From contig CM037596.1 of assembly GCA_021018995.1 (NCBI GenBank), positions 86,187,184-86,251,183 on the forward strand: DNA of 64,000 nt. The letters run 5' to 3'. Below, one piece after another: positions 22,055 through 33,580 of the stretch. Position 1 is the stretch's first letter, and each line of letters begins with the position of its first letter. The notes beneath the pieces are model-generated. The model worked only from the letters and a program-made list of their open reading frames with translations. It was not told the origin of the DNA and made no database searches. This DNA is from Chloranthus sessilifolius (taxonomy: Eukaryota; Streptophyta; Magnoliopsida; Chloranthales; Chloranthaceae). Both the position numbers and the translations under genes were made by a program.

Positions 22055-23560
22055 CTAATTGGCTCTCTCAAACAACTTGGGATATTTTTCTTTGACATCA
22101 GCCTCCCGTTCCCATGTTGCTTCTTCGGTCGGATGATTCTTCCATCGAACAAGTACTAAGGGAATGATTTTGGTGCGTAGTACTTGTTCCTTTCTATCCA
22201 GTACCTCTGCCGGCTCTTCTATCATGCTCATGTCTTCACACATCTCTAGTGGTTGACCTTCCAAAATGTGGGAAGGGTCATTCACATACTTCCTGAGCAT
22301 AGAAACGTGGAAAACGTTATGTACTCGATCGAACACCGGGGGTAAGCCAATGCGATATGCAACTTCGCCAACTCGGCCCAAAACTTCGAATGGTCCAAGA
22401 TATCGTGGACTCAATTTCCCCCTCTTTCCAAATCTCATCACGCCCTTCATAGGTGACACCTTGACAAACACGTGTTCACCCACCTTATAATCGACGCTGG
22501 TCCGCTTGATATCAGCGTAGCTTTTCTGTCTGCTTTGAGCCGACTTAAGTTTCTCCCTAATGATTCGGACGACTGTGGCATTTTCTTCCAGCAACTCGGG
22601 CCCTAAAACAAATTTCTCACCAGTTTCCTCCCAATTGATGGGCAATTTACACTGTCTTCTGTACAATGCTTCATATGGTGCCATTCCGATGCTCGTCTGG
22701 AAGCTGTTATTATATGCAAATTCGATTAACGGTAAATATTGATCCCACGATTCTTGCATTTCCAGCATACAAGCTCTGAGCATGTCTTCTATTACTTGAT
22801 TTACCCGTTCTGTTTGTCCGTCTGATTGCGGATGGAAAGCTGAACTGAAATCTAATCGTGTCCCCATTCCTTCCTGAAACTTCTTCTAGAATTTTGATGT
22901 ATATAACAGATCTCGATCGAAGACGATGCTACTTGGGATCCCGTGTAGGCGTACTATTTCCTTCATATAGAGTTCCGCTAGCTTTCTTGCTGTATACATA
23001 GTGTTATAAGGTAGGAAGTGTGCTGACTTGGTCAGTCGGTCCACGATTACCCAGATGGCATTATATCTCTTTGCCGTACGCGGTAGTCCAACGATGAAAT
23101 CCATAGATATTGATTCCCATTTCTATTATGGTATTGGTAGAGGTTGCAACAATCCTGCAGGGTGTCTATGATCAATCTTCACTTGTTGACACGTCAAACA
23201 TCGTGAAACATATTCTGCTACATCTTGTTTTAAACCTCTCCACCAGTAATTCCTTTTCAGATCTTGGTACATTTTCGTGCTGCCTGGGTGTATCGCGTAA
23301 CTTGATTTGTGCGACTCGTCAAGGATAGTTCGCTTTAGCTCAACATTGTCCGGAATACAGAGTCGACCCTTGAACAACAAGGAACCATCCTCCTTGATTG
23401 AGAAATCTGATCTGATGCCCTCAGTTACATCTTGACGACTCTTCATTAACGTTGGGTCCCTCATCTGTAGCTCATGGATATGCTCGAATATTACTGGTCT
23501 CACTGATATGTTAGCCAAAAAGGCCCCTGTAGCGCGTGGCTCAAAATATGCATCATACAT
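22055..23560 (-). pseudogene. Element B integrase with chromodomain-like tail
   Basis: N-terminal zinc-binding part [20 protein letters not shown]...[11 protein letters not shown] is in 23126-23701 and first-Asp block [10 protein letters not shown] in 22886-23104. The 22055-22867 ORF (270 aa) covers [20 protein letters not shown] (near the catalytic Glu) through the GKLSPRYLGPFEVLG motif to a chromodomain-like end (EVLDRKEQVLR, EATWERE). The 3' half is one open frame. Breaks near 22870 and 23110 separate the three pieces. Confidence 0.82.
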
Positions 23561-23624
23561 CGAAAGATCTTCAAACAACTTCCATCTATGCATACCCAAA
23601 ACCAAACTCGCCAACAGAGCTGGA

Positions 23625-24775
23625 CCCTTCCGACTTAGGGCATCGGCTACTACGTTAGCCTTACCTGGATGATCTCGTATGGAGCAAGAAACTCCATCCA
23701 TCTGCGTTGTCTCATATTTAGTTCATACAGTGAACAAGTATCTGAGGCTTTTATGATCGGTGAAAATCTCGAAGGTCTCACCGTATAAATAGTGTCACCA
23801 AATCTTCAACGCAAATATGACTGCTGCTAGCTCTAGGTCATGTGTCGGATAGTTCTTCTCATGTTCTTTCAACTGTCTTGACCCGTAAACTATCACCTTC
23901 TTGTGTTGGTTGAGCACGCAACCCAAACCATTGTACGAAGCATCCAGTGTACCTTGAATCCCCCTTTGCTGAAGGAATTGCTAATACTGGAGCTGAAGTG
24001 AGTCTCGTTTTGAGTTCTTGAAAACTCTTCTCGCACGCCTCACTCCATTTGAATCTCGCATCCTTCCTTGTAAGTCTTGTAAGAGGTCCCGATATTTTTG
24101 AAAACCCCTCAACAAAACGTCGATAGTAACCTGCCAGTCTAAGGAAATTACGGATATCGGTCACTGTCTTAGGCTGTTCCCAATTCACCTCGCTTGATTT
24201 TGGGCCGGGTCCATCTTTGTGACACCATGCTTGGAGACGACATGTCCCAAAAAGCTATCCTCTTCTAACCAAAATTCGCATTTGCTGAGTTTGGCGTAAA
24301 GTTGGTGTTCACGCAAGGTTTGTAGAGCGAGTCTTAGATGCTTCTCATGCTCCTCTTCTGACTTGGAATATATCAGAATGTCGTCGACAAACACTACGAC
24401 GCAAGAATCCAGATGTGGTTTAAACACCCGGTTCATTAAGTCCATAAACGACGCCGGTGTGTTTGTCAACCCAAACGGCATCACTAAAAATTCATAGTGT
24501 CCATACCGTGTTCTGAATGCAGTTTTCTGAATATCTTCGGCCTTAACTCTCAACTGATGGTATCCCGACCTGAGGTCGATCTTAGAGAAATACCTTGCTC
24601 CTTGCAGTTGATCGAACAAATCATCAATTCTCGGCAACGGGTATCGGTTCTTCACAGTTAGTTTGTTTAACTGTCGATAGTCAATGCATAAACGCATTGA
24701 CCCATCTTTCTTCTTTACAAATAAGACAGGTGCTCCCCAAGGAGACACACTCAGTCTCACAAACCCTTTATCCAT
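23625..24775 (-). pseudogene. Element B reverse transcriptase and RNase H
   Basis: 24185-24775 is an open RT frame of 196 aa with [47 protein letters not shown] and [15 protein letters not shown] frameshift near 24190 leads into 23859-24188 ([20 protein letters not shown]). The RNase H part is heavily damaged near 23700-23950: one segment is lost just before the ADALSRK end near 23625. Confidence 0.82.
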
Positions 24776-24778
24776 GAG

Positions 24779-25455
24779 TTATTGTAACTGTTCTTTAAAT
24801 TCCTTCAACTCAGTAGGAGCCATTCGATATGGTGCCTTTGAGATAGGCTCCGTTCCTGGCGCTAAGTCGATAGCGAATTCCACTTCCCTCTCTGGAGGTA
24901 ACCCTGGCAATTCGTCTGGGAACACATCTTCAAACTCTCGTACCACTGTGATTTCCGAAATGACATTCTTCTCTTCCTTATTCGTCTTCAAGAATGCCAA
25001 GTAACCGCCGCAGCCTTTTCTGATCATTTTCTCGGCCCTTACTGCTGAGATCAGTGGCATAGATGACGACCTCACTCCTTGAAACCAAAATGATCTTCTT
25101 GTGTTGGGTCTGAAAATGACGACCTTGTTCTTGCAGTCGACTGTTGCACTGTGCTGCGCCAACCAGTCCATGCCAAGGATCACATCAAACCCCTGCATGT
25201 CCAGCAGTATCAATTTTGCTTCCAATTCATGCACTTCTAGGTCTCGAACTGCTACAATGACGGATTTGCAAGCTAACTCCGTGTCCATTAATTCTCCAGT
25301 CGGAATAGACACAGATAGGACGAAGTCCAACACCTCTGGAACAATCTTCATCCTCTTGGCAAAACGTGGAGTGACGAATGAGTGGGTAGACCACGGTCTA
25401 TCAACACTCTAGCGTCATATCCAACGAAGCATCCTTTCTCATACGGTTAAAGTAC
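24779..25455 (-). pseudogene. Element B protease and linker to RT
   Basis: Begins GTLTVYEKG after the putative splice acceptor. The protease motif is disturbed (THSFVTPRF present, the preceding Asp-Pro-Gly altered to a Trp-containing form). 24779-25351 is open for 190 aa, with LDMQGFDVILGMDWLAQHSA (second protease strand) and [20 protein letters not shown] before RT. It is separated from the RT frame by an in-frame TAA at 24779-24781, at the position where A and C encode Glu. Confidence 0.8.
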
Positions 25456-25617
25456 CTATAGTATACATACATCCAATAAATTACACATCCATTCACACCC
25501 CTAGTTCACATATAAATTTAGTGTTTAGCAAAAGAAACTACACTATTTCTAGTGAATGCACCTTCTCTATCTAAAATTTTAATGAAATGGAATTTCTTAA
25601 ATTTAAAAGAGTCTCAC
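25456..25617 (-). other. putative spliceosomal intron between gag and protease (element B)
   Basis: Donor CCAAG|GTGAGAC (25618/25617) and acceptor CTATAG|GTACTT (25456/25455), 162 bp on the minus strand. Unspliced, the gag frame runs a few codons in and stops at 25571-25573. Spliced, it joins the protease in frame. Confidence 0.65.
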
Positions 25618-27019
25618 CTTGGATGACGTCATGCACGTTCCCTGCTTCCTGAGCAGTGACTGCATAGGCTCTCCCTTGCACGACCGTTTTCCTTGCTTGA
25701 ATTGGTCGTGACATCGAAGCTGAAGCTGTCTTCTCCTTGTTTGCCTCAGGACAGTCCTTAATCACGTGGCCCATCTTGCCACATTTAAAACAACCTCGCA
25801 TCCCTTGTCTGCAATCAGCCGTTTTGTGGGACTTGCCACACTTGGCACAAGTATCCCTTGGTGTTGAAGATGCAGCTCGTGAGAAACCTTGTGTTACCGT
25901 AGCTCCAGTAGAAATGGCAGGACTCTCATATCTCATCGGTCTCCCTGATGCCAGAAATGGAAACCTTTGATATGTGCTCTGTTGTGTCAGTCTCCCATAT
26001 CCTGCTTGAGACGGTTGTCTCTGATTTTGTACTACGAACCTCGGCTTTTTGTTTATTGGCTCGTAGTTCCCCGTTCTGTTCTGATCCACATTTGTTCTTC
26101 CCTGTTGTTCCCTTTGACGGTAGCGGTTGTTGTTCTCTTCTTCCACCACTAGTGCCTTACTCATAACCTCTCCGTAGGTTCTTAGCTGAAATGGAGCAAC
26201 TCCTCCTCGAATATCTGGCCTCAAACCCTGTTGAAACCTCTTTGTTTTCATTGCTTTTGTATCCATGTAGTCAGAAGCGAAACGAGCAAGTCTCATGAAC
26301 TCCACTCCGTACTCCCTTACTATCATATTTCTCTGTTGGAGTTGTAAAAACTGTACTTCCATCTGATTTCTCACCACTTCGGGGAAATACTGTTTATTGA
26401 ATTCTTCCACGAATTCATTCCACGTCCATGGTACATTTGGGGTCTCCTGAGCCCTAGTTCGCGACACAGACTTCCACCAAGGTCCAGCCTCCCCATCTAA
26501 CATGTACGCTGCCCAACGGACGCTCTCATCTTCCGTGCAAGTGAGTACGTTGAAAAGCTTTTCCATCTCACTTAGCCAATTTTCAGCAACCATAGTGTCT
26601 GCTTGCCCTGAAAAGTTAGGAAGCCTCATCCTCCGAAATTCCGTAAATGCTTAAGCTGTTGGGGGTGTTGGTACTACCGGAGATGTAGGTGGCTGATGCT
26701 GATTACCAGTATTTTGAGCCGACAAGGATGCTGCCATGGCAGCCGCCATGGTTTCCATAGTGTGCATCATCCTCTGACGCTCCTCTCTCTCTTCATTTCT
26801 CTCCCTGATCCTATCTTGTTCTCTCTGATCTTGACCCTGACGGTCTTGATCGTGATTTTCGGCCTGGTCTTTGTTCCCTTGACTACTACTCTCGGGAATT
26901 TCTCTTTCTCCCAACGGTACTCTGTTCGTTGGCGAGATGAACTCACCTCTACTGCGTAAGTTCCTATCATGACCACCCCTTGGTCGACCTCTCCTTCCTG
27001 AAGACATCACGATCTGCAT
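25618..27019 (-). pseudogene. Element B gag, nearly intact
   Basis: Starts at ATG 27019 (MQIVMSSGRRGRPRGGHDRN), has an Arg/Glu/Gln-rich stretch, then an in-frame TAA at 26651-26653. The same frame then stays open for more than 350 codons. The gag core (VRWAAYMLDGEAGPWWKSVS, FVEEFNKQYFPEVVRNQ) is followed by two Cys/His motifs, CAKCGKSHKTADC and CFKCGKMGHVIKDC. Only the one stop separates it from a full Gag of about 460 residues. Confidence 0.88.
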
Positions 27020-27094
27020 ATGAAATTAACTTTCGTCAGCAGAAGTCCCTATGCTTTGACAAAAGAATGATTGCCATAATTTCTAGAAGAAACT

Positions 27095-27106
27095 GCTTTG
27101 ATACCA
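27095..27106 (-). promoter_or_regulatory. primer binding site of element B
   Basis: Minus-strand TGGTATCAAAGC, identical to that of A and C, two bases from the 5' LTR. Confidence 0.8.
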
Positions 27107-27108
27107 AC

Positions 27109-29358
27109 TGTGACAACCCAAATTTCGTCACTCCAAAATTTGTGCCATCAGCACGACCCTCGAGGTCATGCACCTTAAATCTATGCGGAACATCATGTAA
27201 CAAGTAAAAGCTAATAATTTAAAATACCAAAGCTTTAACTAACTAAGTCTTCATGTTTCAATAAAGTCTAGCAACCAACAGATAGTTCCGGTCTCATGCC
27301 AATTCATGAGCAGAGGAACTGTCCCGAACCATTGATGACAATCTTATCACCCTTGATGGTTCGCCAAAAAGGAAGGTATAGTATTTAATTACATTTAAAA
27401 GAAAGGACTTGACATGCCAAGCCACGAGTGCTCTCTACTCACCACTCAAAACGTAAGGAACTTCTAAAAGAATTCCTCAGGAGGAGGTTCTAACTCTTCT
27501 CCGGCCATGTAATCCGAACCTTCTGGATCAACGTCTCTCGAAGCCTGTGTTGCCGCTAGTGTTGGACCTGCGACTTATAGTCTAAGGGGTGAGCTACATC
27601 CTAGCTCAGTAGAGAAATGTAAAGAACATATAGATTAATTCTTACATATATGTTGTGCAGTTTAAAAATACAGTTTATCTGATGTTACTATTTGGAAAGG
27701 CAATCGAAATAACTGAAGAAAATGATGAATGCAACTACTTACTTTGCATGGTTTTGTACTTTCTCATCTTACTCATTTAGTTGTGAATTCGGCCTAATAA
27801 CTTAACTCTTTAACTTAAATAGTCCCCGAGCAATATAGCATCGAGCCCCGATGGAATACCCACTATCGTCGTCTAACTAGACAGTTATTAAATTTGTATT
27901 CCCTGGGAATACTGCCCAAGCCCCTTTCTCATAGGTGGCGGGGTCTACTCTTAAATCTACATCCCTGGGATGTGCTACTGTATACGGATTAACCGCCGTA
28001 CCGGTCACGGATATCCTGCCGAGTCAGTCGTGGGTATCCCGCCACGTCGGTGGGGTATTCTAAACAAACCTTAAATAACAAAAATATCAAGTGTGCTTTG
28101 CATATAATTATTCACCGTGATTGTGCTAATTTTTAATATATTAGGCCTTATCACCTTACTTTCTTTTCCCCACTGATTCTCATCTGCACCCCTGGGATGC
28201 TACTGATATATCGTATCATATAGGTATTTACCTTGTGGTTTTTGCGTCCCCTTGGGACCTCTGGCTTCATTTTCTGAAGTCTACACACGCACGCTTTATT
28301 TATGTGACATGATGAGATACTTAGTTTAGCAATTAGATCTGTACCACACATATGAGAAATTGAACAATGTACATATTTCGATAAGGTACCCTACCTCAAG
28401 GCAAAACCCAGTGGCCCTTTCTCGTAGTGATGACACGCACTGATCTCACGTCAACCTACATTTCATGCGAAAGGACATGCCTTAGAATTGTCACCAGTGG
28501 TCACTAGCACTCCTGGAGCGCATAGTTCACATGAGGTATATTTGTATACATAAAAGTATTTTAATTTAGTTTTGGTGCCTCGCTCGAGCGGTTGCTTAGC
28601 CTCGCTCGAGCGACCTCTTAACCTCGCTCGAGCGGTAGCCTAGCCTCGCTCGAGCGGCCTCTTATCCTCACTCGAGCGGTTAAAACGAGGTGTCTGAAAC
28701 CTAAAGTGATACCTCGCTCGAGCGAGCTTATTCCTTCAATATGGGTCTCACTCGAGCGATCCCAGAACGTACTTTGTTCTCAGGTATATATATATTCTGT
28801 CCTCCCTCGAGCGAGACATTTAGATCGCTCGAGCGAGGAGCGGAAACCTTCACTCCGTGATTCTTCAAGAAATCTATCCTATTTCTTTAAATCTTTAATA
28901 TAATTAATCGGCCATTGCCCAATACATTGTAGGTTATCATTAAAACATACCTAAACACTTATCAATCATTATATCATACCTAAATCGGCGGATCTCGTAA
29001 TCGGTTCGATCTAACGTTCGAATTTCAGTTACTTCGAAGAGATCTCTACGTTTCTAGTCCAACCTTCACTCGAGGTCTTCCACCGGTTTACACTCCAACA
29101 AGGCCTTAGACTTTCTTCTCTACAAGACTCTCCTTTCTCTCTCTCTATTTTCCTCCTCTCTATTTAGGTTAAAATTATGTTACGTAGGGGAGAGACTACT
29201 CTCCACTTTCACTTATCTAATGAAAGGAAGGGAAAAAAATAGTATGTTACACACATATACACACCGTGTGTATATGTTGACCCAGGTTTCCTTGTGAACC
29301 ACACATACACGTGCGTGGCATATGGCTTGTACGGTTTCGAAAATCTGGGGTTGTTACA
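27109..29358 (-). repeat. 5' LTR of element B
   Basis: 2250 bp, TGTGACAACCC to GGGTTGTTACA. Slight divergence from the 3' LTR (scattered substitutions, mostly transitions), more than expected for a fresh insertion. A TCGCTCGAGCGA cluster lies at 28578-28838. Confidence 0.9.
28578..28838. repeat. TCGCTCGAGCGA palindrome cluster in LTR B (5')
   Basis: Copies here are more perfect than in the 3' LTR, and one extra palindrome plus spacer is present at about 28808-28830. Confidence 0.9.
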
Positions 29359-29363
29359 GTTTT
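29359..29363. repeat. target site duplication GTTTT (right of element B)
   Basis: GTTTT follows the LTR end and continues as array sequence TAATTTCATTTGG. On the left flank the junction reads GGTTT|TGTGACAG, consistent with GTTTT less one T. Confidence 0.8.
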
Positions 29364-29927
29364 AATTTCATTTGGTATTTAAACGGTCAGGAGCCATTAT
29401 CCCTTAAAGAATATATTAGTTTAATTTAATGGTAGTGTTATTATCACCACCTTATGTCACAGCCACCTCACTTAAACAAAAGAAAAGTTCGTTGAGTGCT
29501 TTAAATCGGATGACGGAAGTCGTTTTTCCTCTCTATTTTTTACACAATAGATGTTGATATCACAGGCCTATTATCATATGGTCAAATGTTGATTCCACGT
29601 GACACAAATCCCCAAAAGTAAATGTCAACCACATCAAACCATGATCGTGTTCTCTTTTTAGGATCTGTGCCACACAGAATTAACACCTGAAATGTTTGAT
29701 TATAGGCCTTTGAGCTTGATTTTGTGAAAGATCGGGACAAAAAATGAACTCCATCATCGAATTTAAACGGTCAATCATATTTTTTCGTTAAAATTATAAA
29801 ATCCAAAACAAAATAAGAAGGTGAAAGAGAGAAGAAGTAGATAGAAATGTTGAAAAGACAAATTGCCCCATATGGATTGCATTGCTTTAGAATGGGTTTC
29901 AATAATCTCACAAGAAAGTGTGGTAGC

Positions 29928-30348
29928 TATCAAATGAGTACCTTTAAATCTACCCACCAAATCATTAAGTTCACCCACACTGAAACACATTGAAATTGAA
30001 TCAGACGATGAAAATTGTTTATTGTCTCAATCTTTCACACGATGGATATTGATATCATGAGTGTACCATCAGATCATCGATTTCTTTTTTCATAGGGTGG
30101 ACACCCAAAAAAGGGACCTTAAAATCAATTTTGAGCTTGCACGTGATGTTAAATTCACTTTTTTGAGATGTGTACCATGTGATATACAACACCAGTCGTC
30201 TACTGGTATGCCTATGATCGCAAGATCGATCATGTGAAAGATTGGTAGGATAAGCGATCTTCATCGCCTGATTCAACACAGTCAATGTATTTCAGCGTGG
30301 GTGAACTCAAAGATTCAATGGGTGGATATAAAGGTACTCCTATCAAAT
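29928..30348. repeat. imperfect inverted repeat inside the array unit (type copy)
   Basis: Arms 29928-30068 and 30205-30348 are reverse complements at roughly 75-80% by eye, with a 136-bp centre. Read outward, both arms give related peptides without frameshift: WYTHDINIHRVKD / WYAYDRKIDHVKD, then MCFSVGELND / MYFSVGELKD and GRFKGTHL / GGYKGTPI. Equivalent copies are at 32740-33160, 35591-36011, 38367-38786, 41178-41598, 43651-44071, 48938-49358, 51749-52169 and 54405-54815. The source protein is not recognised. Confidence 0.8.
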
Positions 30349-30768
30349 AAGGTAAACTCTAATCCCTATTAATGTGAACGTTGGGAACATCCAACTTGAA
30401 CTTGAAATGGTGATGCCTTTTTTGATCTTTTTTTTTTCATGTGGACATCTTTTCCTACCATTTTTATGGCCTTTTAAAATTCATGTCACATTTTCTTTCA
30501 TTTTTAATAGTTCACATGATTTTTTCGCATTTCTTTGGCCTTTTATTATTCGAATATAATTAGCGTATGTCTTTTGAATTAATTCTCATTATTTATTTTT
30601 TAAGACCCTGTTCACTCCGTCAGAAATCATAAAAGCTTCTAGTGGATTACTATTAGAAGATACCTTATTTGATAACTACCACATATCAGTTATCTCATCT
30701 AATTGTAGTTATCTAAATTAATTGTAATCGTGAGCAGTTGTATTTGTAATCTTATTTATACACTTTTC

Positions 30769-33580
30769 GTATCAGAATAATGTAACAAAAATAAGCCGCA
30801 AACAATGTAATCGATTGTGGCAATATGTCTTCTTCTTTCTATCGTTCATCTACTTCTTTCCTTCCTTATTTTATAATTTTAACACATCATCCGCTCCACA
30901 CAATAAAGACTTTTCTGAACCTTCAAAAACCTCTTTAGTCGATCGATTTACAACTTGATTTTCTTCTCGATACACATGCGATACCAAACAATTCGTAAAT
31001 TTACTGAGCCGTTGATGTATTTTAGAGTTCAAACTGAGTCGAATACACTTATTTATTCCTTCTCCGTTAATAGTCTATAAAAGATAAAGAGCATCACCTT
31101 CAATCCATATGTTCTCATCCCAACCCCTCTCTTTAGCCAATTCCAAGCCGCGCTTAAGGGCTAGTGCCTCCGCAACCATTACCGGTTTAGAGCCAATTCT
31201 TTCGCCATAACATAAGAGTGCGGATCCGTTGTGGTCTCTAAATACACCACCAATGCTTGCTTCTCCGTTACCACGCGAAGCTCCATCAAAATTCAGTTTA
31301 ATGTATCCTTTTTGAGGTGGTATCCAATGCACAACAATTGCATCTTTAAAGCTGATTTTTTGGACATAACAGAATATGAATCCGTTGTGGTCAATTGCCT
31401 GTTTGACGGTGATTCTTTGAGCAGAACAGAGCGTGGGATCGAGATAAACCACCATCGTTCTCCAACGGTAACGTTTCCTGCCGATTGAAAGAATAAATTA
31501 ATGAATTACAGAAGTAAAAAATTTGATCAATAAATTTAATAGCTTTACAAAATTCAAAATGTTTTCATTTGATAAAAATTAAAAATCCCGTCCTAAGTTT
31601 ATCCAATATACTTACAAATTTCTACTTGAATTGAACTATGATTTAAATAGTTTCCAGTTAAAAATGCTTTTGAACTAACTTTCTCTTTGAAAAAGTTTCA
31701 TCATATGTCAGACAATCTTTTTAGAATGGACAAGACTCCCTTGGCAGGCATTTATGTACTAAAATAGTGCTTAAATAATCTTGTACCATTGATGGGATGG
31801 GATCAACGTGTGGGTAATACACATTCAAAGTGATACATCTGAAGCTAAAAGCTAGTGGGCCAAAAAAAAAAGCAAAAAAAAGGATGCCAGTGGGCTGAAA
31901 AATAAATTTCTTTTAGGAGGTTTTAATTATCAAATTAATGCACTCTGATACCAACGGTTGTATATAGCATTCACGGCTGATATTCAATGTCGCCAATCAG
32001 AAGGTTCACATTCACTTATGGACGTGATTCTTTGGCTAAAATATTTTCCAATAATGGATTTCCACCTAAACTATTTAGATTGATCATAAATCGTGCCACA
32101 TGACATATTAGGAAACCACACTTCAATTGTGTGAGATAAAAAATTTTAATTTAGCGGTGGTATAGTAGATCGTATTAATTTCATTTGTAATTTAAACAGT
32201 CAGGAGCCATTATCCCTTAAAGAATATATTAGTTTAATTTAATGGTAGTGTTATTATCACCACCTTCTGTCACAGCCACGTCACTTAAACAAAAGAAAAG
32301 TCCGTTGACTGCTTTAAATCAGATGAGGGAAGTCGTTTTTCCTCCCAATTTTTTACACAATTGATGTTGATATCACAGGCCTATTATCATATGGTCAAAT
32401 GTTGATTCCACGTGACACAAATCCCCAAAAGTAAATGTCAACCAAATCAAACCATGATCATGTTCTCTTTTTGGGATCTGTGCCACACAGAATTAACACC
32501 TGAAACGTTTGATTATAGGCCTCTGAGCTTGATTTTGTGAAAGATTGGGACAAAAAATGAACTCCATCATCAAATTTAAACAGTCAAACATATTTTTTCA
32601 TTAAAATTATAAAATCCAAAAGAAAATAAGAAGGTGAAAGAGAGAAGAAGTAGATAGAAATATTGAAAAGACAAATTTCCACATATGGATTACATTACTT
32701 TAGATTGGTTTCAATATTCTCACAAGAAAGTGTGGTAGCTATCAAATGAGTACCTTTAAATCCACCCACAAAATCTTTCAGTTCACCCACACTGAAACAC
32801 ATTGAAATTGAATCAGACGATGAAAATTGTTTATTGTCTCAATCTTTCACACGATTGATCTTGATATCATGAGTGTACCATCAGATCATCGATTTCTTTT
32901 TTCATAGGGTGGACACCCAAAAAAGTGACCTTAAAATCAATTTTTAGCTTGCACGTGATGTTAAATTCACTTTTTTGAGATGTGTACCATGTGAAATAGA
33001 ACACCAGTCGTCTACTGGTACGCCTATGATCGCAAGATCGATTGTGTGAAAGATTGGGAGGATAAGCGATCTCCATCGCCTGATTCAACACAGTCAATGT
33101 ATTTCAGCGTGGGTGAACTCAAAGATTCAATGGGTTGATTTAAAGGTACTCCTATCAAATAAGGTAAGCTCTAATCCCTATCAATGTGAACGTTGAAAAC
33201 ATCCAACTTGAACTTGAAATGATGATGTCTTTTTTGACCTTTTTTTTTTCATGTGGACATCTTTTCCTACCATTTTTATGGCCTTTTAAAATTCATGTCA
33301 CATTTTCTTTGATTTTTAATAATTCACATGATTTTTTCGCAATTCTTTGGCCTTTTATTATTCGAATATAATTAGCGTATGTCTTTTGAATTAATTCTCA
33401 TTATTTATTTTTTAAGACCCTGTTCACTCCGTGAGAAATCATAAAAGCTTCTAGTGGATTACTATTAGAAGATACCTTATTTGATAACTACCACATATCA
33501 GCTATCTCATCTAATTGTAGTTATCTAAATTAATTGTAACCGTGAGCGGTTGTATTTCTAATCTTATTAATAGACTTTTT
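30769..33580. repeat. array unit 1 (2812 bp)
   Basis: Measured from the anchor GTATCAGAATAATG to the next. It shares private variants with unit 4, for example AACTAACTTTCTCTTTGAAAA and GACTCCCTTGG. Confidence 0.93.
30871..31455 (-). pseudogene. RNase H-domain relic, array copy 1
   Basis: Best preserved of the copies: open from ATG 31455 through the Asp/Glu/Asp motif blocks to the shared TAG at 31075-31077. Beyond it, the C-terminal portion runs to TAA at 30871. Some substitutions in the tail (for example near 30950) alter the conserved HVYREGN region. Confidence 0.85.

Larger units (their letters stand above)
4213..29358 (-). mobile_element. Element B: Tekay-like Ty3/gypsy retrotransposon, split by element A
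   Basis: Reading on the minus strand the order is 5' LTR (27109-29358), Met-tRNA-type primer site, gag, putative intron, protease, RT-RNase H, integrase with chromodomain-like tail, [element A], extra ORF, polypurine tract, 3' LTR (4213-6441). Without A it is about 12 kb. Array sequence flanks both sides with TSD GTTTT. On the left one T appears to have been lost at the junction. Both gag and pol carry stops and frameshifts, so this copy is not autonomous. Confidence 0.9.
29359..30768. repeat. 2.8-kb array, unit 0, right part
   Basis: Resumes exactly where 4212 broke off. Contains the unit's inverted repeat (29928-30348) and an AT-rich remainder. No convincing gene: the small ORFs here are not conserved as such between units. 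Confidence 0.9.

Noticed and set aside
29775-29990. 71-aa minus-strand ORF with a Leu/Phe-rich end
   Set aside because: Not kept open in all units. The part with similarity to the other inverted-repeat arm is reported instead; the hydrophobic end is low complexity.
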